A stretch of 64,000 nt of DNA from JAHBNG01 sp039028975 (lineage in GTDB: Bacteria; Chloroflexota; Anaerolineae; Caldilineales; Caldilineaceae): the NCBI GenBank assembly GCA_039028975.1, contig JBCCHB010000002.1:1-64000 (forward strand), in the 5' to 3' direction. The notes beneath the pieces are model-generated. The model did no database searches. It was not told the origin of the DNA and saw only the letters and a list, made by a program, of their open reading frames with translations. This document shows, in pieces, positions 34,112 to 42,296 of the stretch (within the stretch, counting starts at the first letter, position 1; every line of letters begins with the position of its first letter). The translations under genes and the position numbers were made by a program.

Positions 34112-34924
34112 ATGGCTCGTTTTAAGTTACCAAAAAAACTTCAAGGGCAAGTGGCTATTATTACTGGGGGCGGACGTGGCATCGGTGAAGCAACTGCCTA
34201 TCAATTGGCGCAATCGGGGGCGGCTTTGGTTCTTGCCGCGCGTAGCGTGAGTCAGGCAGACGCTGTTGCAAAAAAAATTCGTCAAGGTGGAGGGCGGGCC
34301 ATTGGTGTAGAGGCAGACATAAGTGATCCGATGCAAGTCGAGGAAGTGGTCGAGTCGGCTCTGGATCAGTACAATCGAGTAGATATGCTGTTGAATAATG
34401 CTGGACTTGTTTGGCCGATAGAGGAGACCATTGATTCCGACCCAGATGAGTGGGCTTACAGCATTCACGTTAACCTGATTGGCGCTTTTTATCTAATTCG
34501 CAACGTACTTCCGCTTATGAAAGCGCAAAACTACGGCCGTATTGTGAACGTTGGCAGCGGCGCTGGACAAACCCCTATTGCTGGCATGAGCGCCTACTGT
34601 GCATCGAAAGCAGGTCTTGAAATGATGACCAAGGTCATTGCACAGGAGGTGATAGGCAGCAATATAACCATCAACTATCTCATTCCCGGTATGGTTGATA
34701 CTGAGATGCAGAGTGATATTCGCAGCGTAGACACGAGCGAAACAAGCCTCGATTACAGTCACTGGCACAATCAATTCGAGAAAAAACGGCTTTTGGATCC
34801 AGCAGAAGTAGCTCTCTATGTAAGCTGGTTATTTGGCCCATGGTGTCAGGGGCGAAGTGGTGAAATTTTTCAAATCCATGATCCCAAATGGCAGGAGCAA
34901 GTTGCTGCCGATTTTGGGATCTAA
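34112..34924 (+). CDS. Short-chain dehydrogenase/reductase
   Basis: A classical SDR of about 270 residues. The cofactor loop is VAIITGGGRGIGEATAYQLA, with Arg in AARS (position after beta-2), which favours NADP(H). NNAG follows, then the catalytic Ser in VNVGSGAG and Tyr/Lys in MSAYCASKAGLEMM. The substrate cannot be told from sequence; FabG-like 3-oxoacyl reductases and sugar or alcohol dehydrogenases share these motifs. The ATG at 34112 is the natural start (MARFKLPKKL); a TTG at 34085 extends the frame. It ends 20 bases before sdhC and may be co-transcribed with it. Confidence 0.9.
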   Translation: MARFKLPKKLQGQVAIITGGGRGIGEATAYQLAQSGAALVLAARSVSQADAVAKKIRQGGGRAIGVEADISDPMQVEEVVESALDQYNRVDMLLNNAGLVWPIEETIDSDPDEWAYSIHVNLIGAFYLIRNVLPLMKAQNYGRIVNVGSGAGQTPIAGMSAYCASKAGLEMMTKVIAQEVIGSNITINYLIPGMVDTEMQSDIRSVDTSETSLDYSHWHNQFEKKRLLDPAEVALYVSWLFGPWCQGRSGEIFQIHDPKWQEQVAADFGI

Positions 34925-34944
34925 TTCAAAAGGAATTCAATATT

Positions 34945-35640
34945 ATGAGTGCAGCAGTAGGTATTACAAACCTCTACCGCACCTCCATCGGTAAAAAGGT
35001 CATTATGGCAGTAACAGGGCTTCTTTGGGTGGGGTTTGTGGTATTCCACATGTATGGAAATCTGAAAATTTTTAGTGGTGCCCCCTATTTTAATGCCTAT
35101 GCCGAGGGGCTGCGTGAGTTAGGCACTCCACTCTTTGGTCACTTACATCTGTTAACGGTAGCCCGTGCGGGTCTGGTCGTAACCCTGTTAGCCCACATAT
35201 GGGCGGCTGTCACCCTCTCTTTACAAGCACGCAATGCACGACCTAAAAATTATTCAGTAAAACGGGTTGTGCAGGCCAGCTGGGCTTCTCAGTATATACG
35301 GTGGGGGGGGGTTGCCATCTTCTTTTTTATCATCTATCACCTAGCTCACTTCACCTGGGGTGTTCCCTTCCTGCACAGTCAATTTGATAGGCACGATCCC
35401 TACGCCAATGTGGTCTTTGGCTTTAGCGCACCATACAATGTGGCAATCTACCTGGTTGCGGTTACGGCTCTGGGATTCCATCTTTACCATGGTGTATGGA
35501 GTATGTTGCAAACATTGGGGTTGAACAGCCAGGAATATTCACCCGCTATTCGGCTCGTTGCCGTAGCATTGGGTTTCCTGATTCCGGTGGGCTTTGCATC
35601 GGTTCCAATCGCGATCCTGGCAGGGTTCGTAACTTTATAG
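34945..35640 (+). CDS. sdhC: Succinate dehydrogenase cytochrome b subunit
   Basis: A 231-residue membrane subunit of the single-anchor (type B) succinate:quinone oxidoreductase, related to the B. subtilis/Wolinella cytochrome b558. Five TM segments begin at about residues 18, 66, 116, 163 and 205 of the mature frame. His residues that could bind two b hemes lie in FHMYGN, GHLHLL, LLAHIW, IYHLAH and GFHLYHG. It would pass electrons between the SdhB clusters and the quinone pool. The ATG at 34945 has AAAAGGA upstream; a longer frame to 34888 overlaps the SDR gene. The flavoprotein and iron-sulfur genes follow after a family A repeat. Confidence 0.9.
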   Translation: MSAAVGITNLYRTSIGKKVIMAVTGLLWVGFVVFHMYGNLKIFSGAPYFNAYAEGLRELGTPLFGHLHLLTVARAGLVVTLLAHIWAAVTLSLQARNARPKNYSVKRVVQASWASQYIRWGGVAIFFFIIYHLAHFTWGVPFLHSQFDRHDPYANVVFGFSAPYNVAIYLVAVTALGFHLYHGVWSMLQTLGLNSQEYSPAIRLVAVALGFLIPVGFASVPIAILAGFVTL

Positions 35641-35641
35641 T

Positions 35642-35726
35642 TATACTCAGCTCCGTTTGAAAACAAGTGTTTGGTTTCTCTAATAGACCTTTGGGAAACA
35701 CTTGTTTCCAAAACGACCGCAATATA
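35642..35726. repeat. Family A palindromic repeat, copy A8, inside the sdh operon
   Basis: An 85-bp copy starting TATACTCAGCTCCGTTTG two bases after the sdhC stop. Inner arms AACAAGTGTTT and AAACACTTGTT pair perfectly around TCTCTAATAGACC, and it ends AAACGACCGCAATATA. Confidence 0.92.
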
Positions 35727-35895
35727 ATTCACGGCATATGCAATTCCCTTTCAAATTCATTTTCAGAGCGGGAATTGTTCCATCTCAGAAGATCGCAAGG
35801 CAATCCATGTGGACTAGAGCGACTAAGGACTCTGGACCACGCGAAAACGTGGCTGCGAGCAACTGATATCTAAGCAGACAGGAGTCTATTGGACT

Positions 35896-37857
35896 ATGAC
35901 AACTCAAGTTGACACCGGCGTTAAGACTATGCCCACATTTACAGAAGCAACGCTAGATGCCGGTATTCCAGATGGTCCCATTGAGCAGAAGTGGGACAAG
36001 CATCGTTTCGAGATGAAGCTAGTCAACCCAGCCAACAAGCGTAAATTCACCGTGATCGTGGTTGGCACAGGGCTAGCGGGGGGTGCTGCAGCGGCATCCA
36101 TGGCGGAACTTGGCTACAACGTGAAAAATTTCTGCTACCAGGATAGCGCCCGTCGCGCCCATAGTGTTGCAGCCCAGGGCGGTATTAACTCGACAAAGAA
36201 CTACCAGAATGATGGTGACAGCGTCTTCCGTCTCTTTTATGATACGGTAAAGGGGGGTGACTATCGAGCTAGAGAAGCCAATGTCTATCGGCTTGCTCAG
36301 AATAGTGCCAACATTATCGATCAATGTGTTGCCCAAGGGGTTCCCTTTGCCCGAGAGTATGGTGGTGTTTTGGCCAACCGATCCTTTGGCGGTGCTCAAG
36401 TTTCCCGCACCTTTTACGCTCGGGGGCAGACCGGGCAACAATTACTGCTGGGGGCTTACCAAGCCCTTCAAAGACAGGTTGCGCTAGGCAAAGTTGAGAT
36501 GCATCCCCGCACAGAGATGCTCGACCTGGTCGTTATTGATGGCCGTGCTCGGGGCATCATTGTGCGCAATATGATTACAGGCGAAATTGAGCGACATTTG
36601 GCGGATGCTGTGGTTTTGGCAACGGGTGGTTATAGCAATCTATACTACCTTTCTACCAACGCAATGGGCTGTAACACAACGGCCATTTGGCGAGCTTATA
36701 AACGTGGCGCCTACTTTGCCAATCCTTGTTTCACCCAGATTCATCCCACCTGTATTCCAGTTAGTGGCGAAAATCAATCCAAGCTCACGCTGATGAGCGA
36801 ATCTTTGCGCAACGATGGACGAATTTGGGTTCCACGCAACAAAGATGACCAACGAGCACCCAACGATATTCCCCCAGAAGAGCGCTACTACTATTTGGAA
36901 GAGCGCTACCCAGCCTTTGGCAACCTAGTTCCCCGAGATGTCGCCTCTCGAGCCGCTAAATTAGAGGTGGACAAGGGACACGGCGTCGGCGACCTAAAAA
37001 ACGGGGTCTATCTCGACTTCAATAGTGCGATTGAGCGTATGGGCGAGGCTGCTGTAAAAGATAAATACGGCAATCTCTTCGATATGTATGCCAATATTAC
37101 GGGTGAGGACCCGTATAAGACACCCATGCGGATTTACCCGGCTCTTCACTACACAATGGGCGGCCTGTGGGTTGACTACAATTTACAGAGCACAATCCCT
37201 GGTCTCTTTGTGGCGGGTGAGGCCAATTTCTCAGACCACGGTGCCAACCGACTGGGGGCTAGCGCCTTGATGCAAGGTCTTTCCGATGGCTACTTCATTG
37301 TACCCTATACCATAGGCAACTATCTGGCCCAAGCCGATTTATCCCAAGTGGATGAAAACCACGATGCTTTTAGCGAAGCTGAGTCAAGCGTTTCAGAGCA
37401 GATTAATCGCTTGCGCAACATTCGCGGAAAACGAACCGTAGACTCAATTCACCGTGAATTGGGCAAAATTATGTGGGAATATTGTGGCATGGGACGCAAT
37501 GAGACAGGTCTTCAAGAGGCACTCCAAAAGCTCCCTGCACTTCGAGAAGAGTTCTGGGAAAATATCATTGTTCCCGGTGAGGCTGACTTGAATCAAGAAT
37601 TGGAAAAAGCTGGCCGCGTCGCTGATTTCTTGGAGTTAGGCGAACTCTTAGCAAAAGATGCATTGGATCGCACTGAATCCTGTGGTGGTCATTTCCGGGA
37701 AGAGAGCCAAACCGAAGATGGTGAGGCCCTGCGTGATGATGAGAACTTTGCCTATGTAGCTGCCTGGCAATATGCTGGTGAAGATGCCCAACCAATTTTA
37801 AACAAAGAACCGCTTGAGTTTGATTATGTGAAGCTCACCCAGCGGAGTTACAAATAA
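35896..37857 (+). CDS. sdhA: Succinate dehydrogenase/fumarate reductase flavoprotein
   Basis: The 653-residue catalytic subunit. It has the FAD Rossmann fold (FTVIVVGTGLAGGAAAASMAELG), the covalent FAD His in RRAHSVAAQGGINSTKNY, an active-site stretch with TGGYSNLYYL and FTQIHPTC, the substrate-loop Arg/His region YPALHYTMGGLWVDYN, and VAGEANFSDHGANRLGASALMQG. It oxidises succinate to fumarate, or the reverse, in the cytoplasm and passes electrons to SdhB. The subtype is that of the longer B-type enzymes of Bacillus, Bacteroides and Chloroflexota. It lies directly upstream of sdhB. Confidence 0.97.
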   Translation: MTTQVDTGVKTMPTFTEATLDAGIPDGPIEQKWDKHRFEMKLVNPANKRKFTVIVVGTGLAGGAAAASMAELGYNVKNFCYQDSARRAHSVAAQGGINSTKNYQNDGDSVFRLFYDTVKGGDYRAREANVYRLAQNSANIIDQCVAQGVPFAREYGGVLANRSFGGAQVSRTFYARGQTGQQLLLGAYQALQRQVALGKVEMHPRTEMLDLVVIDGRARGIIVRNMITGEIERHLADAVVLATGGYSNLYYLSTNAMGCNTTAIWRAYKRGAYFANPCFTQIHPTCIPVSGENQSKLTLMSESLRNDGRIWVPRNKDDQRAPNDIPPEERYYYLEERYPAFGNLVPRDVASRAAKLEVDKGHGVGDLKNGVYLDFNSAIERMGEAAVKDKYGNLFDMYANITGEDPYKTPMRIYPALHYTMGGLWVDYNLQSTIPGLFVAGEANFSDHGANRLGASALMQGLSDGYFIVPYTIGNYLAQADLSQVDENHDAFSEAESSVSEQINRLRNIRGKRTVDSIHRELGKIMWEYCGMGRNETGLQEALQKLPALREEFWENIIVPGEADLNQELEKAGRVADFLELGELLAKDALDRTESCGGHFREESQTEDGEALRDDENFAYVAAWQYAGEDAQPILNKEPLEFDYVKLTQRSYK

Positions 37858-37871
37858 GAGGGATGACGACG

Positions 37872-38627
37872 ATGAATTTGAATTTGAAGATCTGGCGTCA
37901 GAAGGGGATGGATGCCGACGGGCGCTTTGTAAATTACCAACTGAAAGATGTGAGTGAAGAGTCATCGTTTTTAGAGATGCTCGATCAGCTCAACGAGAAG
38001 TTGGTTGTCGAGGGGGATGAGCCTGTCATCTTTGACCATGATTGTCGGGAAGGTATCTGTGGCTCCTGTGGCATGATGATCGATGGCGTTGCCCACGGTC
38101 CCAAAGGGGCAGTGACGACTTGCCAGCTCCATATGCGTAGTTTTCAGGATGGAGATACCATTGTTATTGAACCATGGAGAGCAGAGGCTTTTCCCGTCAT
38201 CAAGGATCTATTGGTCGATCGCGGCTCATTCGATCGAATTATTCAAGCTGGCGGCTATATTTCGGCTGGTACGGGAAGCGCCGTGGATGCCAATGCCATG
38301 CCCATTGCTAAAGAAAAGGCTGACCGGGCTATGGATGCGGCTCAATGTATCGGTTGTGGCGCTTGTGTCGCAGCCTGTCCCAACTCATCCGCGATGCTCT
38401 TTACGTCAGCAAAAACCTCTCACCTTGCCTTACTTCCGCAAGGGCAACCTGAGCGATATGACCGGGCCGTTCTGATGGTCAATCAGATGGATGAAGAGGG
38501 CTTTGGCGGTTGCACCAACATGGGCGAGTGCGAAGCAGTCTGTCCGAAAGAAATAAGTATTGATTTTATAGGTCAGCTCAACAGGGATCTGATTCGGGCG
38601 ACTTTAACTGGCGCAGGGAAGCGATAA
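37872..38627 (+). CDS. sdhB: Succinate dehydrogenase iron-sulfur subunit
   Basis: A two-domain ferredoxin of about 251 residues. The N-terminal [2Fe-2S] domain has DCREGICGSCGMMIDG and a later TTCQLHM. The C-terminal domain has CIGCGACVAACP for [4Fe-4S] and CTNMGECEAVCPKEI for the [3Fe-4S] centre. It carries electrons from SdhA to SdhC. The ATG at 37872 has GAGGG nine bases upstream; the in-frame ATG at 37863 lies immediately after that site and is less likely. The gene is followed by a family C palindrome in the convergent gap before sufT. Confidence 0.97.
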   Translation: MNLNLKIWRQKGMDADGRFVNYQLKDVSEESSFLEMLDQLNEKLVVEGDEPVIFDHDCREGICGSCGMMIDGVAHGPKGAVTTCQLHMRSFQDGDTIVIEPWRAEAFPVIKDLLVDRGSFDRIIQAGGYISAGTGSAVDANAMPIAKEKADRAMDAAQCIGCGACVAACPNSSAMLFTSAKTSHLALLPQGQPERYDRAVLMVNQMDEEGFGGCTNMGECEAVCPKEISIDFIGQLNRDLIRATLTGAGKR

Positions 38628-38633
38628 TGAAAA

Positions 38634-38722
38634 TGTCAGTAGATCGATCCCACGAAGAGGTTCTTCTCTCTGGCATTCTACGAGCGGCTTTAGGAGAAGA
38701 ATGTCATTGCGATCTACTGGCA
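38634..38722. repeat. Family C palindromic repeat, copy C2
   Basis: TGTCAGTAGATCG at the left pairs with CGATCTACTGGCA at the right. It fills the gap between the convergent sdhB and sufT genes and could terminate both. Confidence 0.75.
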
Positions 38723-38790
38723 TTTTGAATAGAGTGACGAAGCGGGAAATCTTGGGTTACTTAGAGTAGGATCCCTGGGTATTCTCGTTT

Positions 38791-39105
38791 CTAAAAGATC
38801 CCCAACTCGTCCTTTGCATCGTCAGACATCATCTCTGGATTCCAGAAGGGCGTCCAGACGAGATGAACGTTGACCTCCTCCAAATCTGGGAAAGCCGTAT
38901 GGGTTTCTCTTTGCACATCACCAATAATCTGTGGGCCAGCCGGGCAGCCGGGGCTTGTGAGCGTCATGGTGATTTCTGCATTCTTCTCTTCCGTTACTTC
39001 CACGCCGTAAATTAGCCCAATATCGACAATATTAAGCATGAGTTCAGGATCATGGACTTTGTCCTGAATAACAGAACGAACCTCTTCTGGTGTCGGCAGA
39101 GCCAT
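38791..39105 (-). CDS. sufT: SufT-like Fe-S assembly factor (DUF59/MIP18)
   Basis: A single MIP18/PaaD-like domain of 104 residues: VRSVIQDKVHDPELMLNIVDIGLIYGVEV, MTLTSPGCPAGPQIIGDV with the conserved Cys, and VHLVWTPFWNPEMMSDDAKDELG. These proteins help maturation of Fe-S clusters in target proteins. As the last gene of the SUF operon it fits that role. It is preceded by about 100 bases after the Rieske gene. Confidence 0.9.
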   Translation of the reverse strand: MALPTPEEVRSVIQDKVHDPELMLNIVDIGLIYGVEVTEEKNAEITMTLTSPGCPAGPQIIGDVQRETHTAFPDLEEVNVHLVWTPFWNPEMMSDDAKDELGIF

Positions 39106-39206
39106 TATAGCACTCCTTTCATGTAATCAATTCCGATACTAATAAGTTTTTCAGACAGTGTTCCCTGGGCTACATCTGCCAATGTGCTGGAAGATCTTTC
39201 TATCGA

Positions 39207-39524
39207 TCACAGAGGGGATTCGATCAGAATATCCTCACCCTCTACCTTGACTTCATAGGTATTGGTGGCCTCAAATGCAGGGAAAGAGATTGCTTCGCCT
39301 GTGCGGATATCAAAGCGCGCTCCGTGGCGAGGGCACATGACCTCACAACCATTGACTACTTCGCCCTCCACCAACGGACCACCATCGTGGGTGCAAACGT
39401 CTTCAATGGCATAAATTTTTCCATCCAAGTTGAAGAGTGCAACCCGAACATAATCTACTTCTACCAGCTTGCTACCTCCTATAGGTAGCTCACCTGTGGT
39501 TGCCACTTTCATGAACTGGCTCAT
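39207..39524 (-). CDS. Rieske [2Fe-2S] ferredoxin
   Basis: A NirD-like or dioxygenase-type Rieske protein of 105 residues. The cluster ligands are CTHDGG (Cys-x-His) and CPRHGARFD (Cys-x-x-His). There is no membrane anchor, so it is a soluble electron carrier. It lies inside the SUF operon between sufU and sufT, an arrangement that suggests use as an electron donor in cluster assembly or as a substrate (inference). Alternative ATG at 39512. Confidence 0.92.
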   Translation of the reverse strand: MSQFMKVATTGELPIGGSKLVEVDYVRVALFNLDGKIYAIEDVCTHDGGPLVEGEVVNGCEVMCPRHGARFDIRTGEAISFPAFEATNTYEVKVEGEDILIESPL

Positions 39525-39559
39525 GGATTTCCTTTCTCTCTGGATTGCCGTGGAGAAGA

Positions 39560-39653
39560 TATACTTTTCAGAAAAGGTTTTGTCCCAACTCTTGACCTAC
39601 CCACCCTGGGAAATTCTCGGAAGAAAGGACAATACTTTTTTGGCAATCTAAAT
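39560..39653. repeat. Family B palindromic repeat, copy B7
   Basis: Starts TATACTTTTCAGAAAAGG, has the TTGTCCCAAC core and ends ACTTTTTTGGCAATCTAAATA. Its end overlaps the last codons of sufU: the TAG stop (39648-39650) lies inside the element end. Confidence 0.75.
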
Positions 39654-40022
39654 ACCTGCGTTGGTACCCATTGCTTGCCTTAGCACATCTAGTGGAAGCA
39701 ACGCACACTTCAGCCGAACAGGCCCAATTTCAATACCCAACATCTCCAAAATATACTCTTTGTCCCACTGTTTAACTTCTTCTACACGCAAGCCCACTAT
39801 ATCTTCCATCAGCATACTGGTGGTTGCCTGGCTAATTGCACAACCATGCCCGTGAAAAGAGGCATCGACAATTGTATCATCTGCCACCTTCAGCTCAATG
39901 GTCACTTCGTCACCACAGAAAGGATTGTGATCATGTGCCTGAAAATCAGGGTTGTCTAAATGCCCCTTACGGCGAGGGTGTTTATAGTGATCGAGAATTG
40001 CTTCTCTGTAAAATGGATCCAT
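39648..40022 (-). CDS. sufU: SufU Fe-S assembly/sulfur acceptor protein
   Basis: An IscU-like protein of 124 residues. The three Cys ligands stand at NPFCGDEV (Cys36), HGHGCAIS and RLKCALL, with Asp38 as the fourth zinc ligand. In SUF systems of Gram-positive and related bacteria, SufU accepts sulfur from SufS and passes it to SufBCD. It follows sufS by five bases. Its last residues are encoded at the edge of a family B element, so the C-terminus (TNAGI) may be altered compared with relatives. Confidence 0.95.
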   Translation of the reverse strand: MDPFYREAILDHYKHPRRKGHLDNPDFQAHDHNPFCGDEVTIELKVADDTIVDASFHGHGCAISQATTSMLMEDIVGLRVEEVKQWDKEYILEMLGIEIGPVRLKCALLPLDVLRQAMGTNAGI

Positions 40023-40027
40023 AATGT

Positions 40028-41380
40028 TTAGAAGGTAAAGATGTCAATCGCTTTTTCCAATGCTGCTGCCAATGCATCTACCTCATCTTTTGTGTTGTAG
40101 AGGTAAAAGCTAGCGCGCGCGCTGGCTGGTATATGATAGGCATCATGAAGCGGCTGGGCACAGTGATGTCCGGCACGAATGGCTATACCATCATGGTCAA
40201 GAACAGCAGAGAGATCATGGGGATGGATGTCTCCTAGCGTAAATGCGACCAATCCCCCTCTAGCATCAGGGCCTGGACCTAGAACGCGCAGGCCTTCGAG
40301 CTGACTAAGCCGTTCATAAGCGTAAGCCGTTATCATCTGCTCATGCTGATGTACCCATTCCATACCGATTTGGCTAAGATAATCGACCGCCGCACCCAGA
40401 CCGATTACCTCAGCGATGGCTGGCGTACCGGCTTCAAATTTGTAGGGCAATGTATTCCAGGTGCTTGCATCCATGCGCACCGAGCGGATCATGTCTCCAC
40501 CACCCATGAATGGCGGCATCTCTTCCAACAGATCACGTCGTCCATAGAGTACGCCAATGCCCGTTGGCCCGCATATCTTGTGGCCACTGAAGACGAAGAA
40601 ATCGACATCGAGTGTTTGAACATCCACGGGCATATGAGGCGTACTTTGAGCGCCATCGATTAGAATCTTGGCCCCAACAGCATGAGCTTTGTCTCTAAGA
40701 TGCTCAACCGGATTGATAGTACCAACGACATTACTGGCATGGACCACGCTAACCAGCTTAGTCCGTTCGTTGATCAGCTGCTCCAGATCAGTAAGATCCA
40801 GCAGCCCGTCAGGCGTCAGCGGGATATAGCGGAGCGTAAAGCCTACCTGATCTCGCAGAATCTGCCAGGGAACGATGTTGCTATGGTGCTCCATTTCGGT
40901 AATGAGCACCTCATCGCCAGGCCCCAAATTGGCTCGCCCCCAGCTTTGCGCAACTAAGTTGATACCAGCCGTCGTACCACCTGTGAAGATGACCTGCTTG
41001 TCATCGGGTGCGTTGATAAATCGAGCGATCCGTAAACGAGCCGTTTCGTACAGGCTGGTAGCCTCTTCGCTCAACGTATGGACGCCGCGATGCACATTGG
41101 CATTCGTCTGCCGATAGTACTCATCCAATGCACGAATAACCGTCTCTGGCTTTTGGCTGCTGGACGCATTATCCAAGTAGATAAGCGGTTTCCCATGCAC
41201 TTCCCTCTGCAGAATCGGAAAGTCTTGACGAATAGCTGTAATCTTGGCTTCAACCTGAGCGTCTACTTGAGCTTCAACCTGCTCGGGCAAAACTGCTGTA
41301 TTCTCGTTATTTCTCAATGGGTAGTCCAACAGAGTTCCCCCATTCCGTCCATGAACCGTCATAGTTCCGGACATTCTCAT
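40028..41380 (-). CDS. sufS: Cysteine desulfurase SufS
   Basis: A PLP-dependent, type II NifS/SufS enzyme that removes sulfur from cysteine for Fe-S assembly. Motifs include YLDNASSSQKPETVI, NVHRGVHTLSEEAT, TEMEHHSNIVPWQ, the PLP Lys in FVFSGHKICGPTGIGVLYG, and the active Cys in RAGHHCAQPLH. The N-terminus carries an odd EQVEAQVDAQVEAK coil. The longest frame overlaps the rhodanese gene by 74 bases and its ATG has no ribosome-binding site. A TTG at 41329 has GGGGGAA upstream and would give 433 residues, closer to the usual 410. Start uncertain. Confidence 0.95.
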   Translation of the reverse strand: MRMSGTMTVHGRNGGTLLDYPLRNNENTAVLPEQVEAQVDAQVEAKITAIRQDFPILQREVHGKPLIYLDNASSSQKPETVIRALDEYYRQTNANVHRGVHTLSEEATSLYETARLRIARFINAPDDKQVIFTGGTTAGINLVAQSWGRANLGPGDEVLITEMEHHSNIVPWQILRDQVGFTLRYIPLTPDGLLDLTDLEQLINERTKLVSVVHASNVVGTINPVEHLRDKAHAVGAKILIDGAQSTPHMPVDVQTLDVDFFVFSGHKICGPTGIGVLYGRRDLLEEMPPFMGGGDMIRSVRMDASTWNTLPYKFEAGTPAIAEVIGLGAAVDYLSQIGMEWVHQHEQMITAYAYERLSQLEGLRVLGPGPDARGGLVAFTLGDIHPHDLSAVLDHDGIAIRAGHHCAQPLHDAYHIPASARASFYLYNTKDEVDALAAALEKAIDIFTF

Positions 41381-42164
41381 AACCGAGCAGATAGGTTAAG
41401 ACAAACCATGTATGGCTGCTGCGTTCACCGATACGGCAGTAGGCCACAACGTTATCGCCACTGCTCAAGCCTTGTTCGCCTTCATAGATAGCCCGCAATT
41501 CATCAGCGCTTTTGAAGGTACCGTCTTCATTGGCTGCTCTTGCCCATGGGACACTCCTAGCTCCAGGAATGTGGCCGCCTCGCATAGCACCTTCTTGGGG
41601 ATAGTCAGGCATATGAAGCAATTCACCTGAGTATTCACCAGGGCTTCGTACATCGACCAGTGGTTTGTTGCCTTGGGTATGAGCCAGCACATCGTCTCGG
41701 AATGCTCGGATGGGTGCATCGTTGCGATCGGGGGCGCTATAGCTGGTTTCTGGGTAAGAGGGGACCTCCCGAGTCATCTCCCTGCCTTCGTCCAGCCATT
41801 TTTGCCGTCCTCCGTCCATGACCTTGGCATTGGTGTGACCAAAGAGTTGGAAGACCCAAAAGGCATATGTAGCCCACCAGTTGTTTTTATCACCGTAGAA
41901 AATAACAGTTGTATCGTTACTGATGCCGTTTTTGTTCAGTAAAGCTTCAAAGCCAGATTTGTCTACATAATCTCGGACGAGCGAATCATTCAAATCCATA
42001 TGCCAGTCAACTTTGACAGCGCCTGGAATATGTTTAACATCATACAAAAGAATGTCTTCATTGCTCTCCACAAGACGAATATTTGCATTATCAAGATTTG
42101 CAGCAACCCACTCTGTGCTAACTAGCGCATCGGGCCGCGCATATCCTTTATTCTCTACGCTCAT
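41307..42164 (-). CDS. Rhodanese-type sulfurtransferase
   Basis: A two-domain thiosulfate/3-mercaptopyruvate sulfurtransferase of 285 residues. The catalytic loop YCRIGERSSHTWFVLTYLLG carries the active Cys, and the end NYDGSWTEWGN is typical of the actinobacterial/Chloroflexota CysA-SseA group. The N-terminal rhodanese domain is inactive-type, as usual. Location between sufD and sufS suggests delivery of sulfane sulfur to the SUF pathway (inference). The ATG at 42164 has AGAGGG upstream. Confidence 0.92.
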   Translation of the reverse strand: MSVENKGYARPDALVSTEWVAANLDNANIRLVESNEDILLYDVKHIPGAVKVDWHMDLNDSLVRDYVDKSGFEALLNKNGISNDTTVIFYGDKNNWWATYAFWVFQLFGHTNAKVMDGGRQKWLDEGREMTREVPSYPETSYSAPDRNDAPIRAFRDDVLAHTQGNKPLVDVRSPGEYSGELLHMPDYPQEGAMRGGHIPGARSVPWARAANEDGTFKSADELRAIYEGEQGLSSGDNVVAYCRIGERSSHTWFVLTYLLGYENVRNYDGSWTEWGNSVGLPIEK

Positions 42165-42232
42165 CTAATTTCCCTCTTTCGTTTTTTCCATTGCTTGAGG
42201 CTGTATGTATACTCATAAAAAAGCTTTTCCGA

Positions 42233-42265
42233 AGACTTGACAGATTTTCAAAACCTGTCAAGTCT
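42233..42265 (-). terminator. Intra-operon hairpin
   Basis: AGACTTGACAG and CTGTCAAGTCT form a perfect 11-bp stem with an 11-base loop. It lies between sufD and the rhodanese gene and could attenuate or process the transcript. Confidence 0.6.
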
Positions 42266-42296
42266 GAGCGTTGGTAAAAACATGATTACCGCTCAA

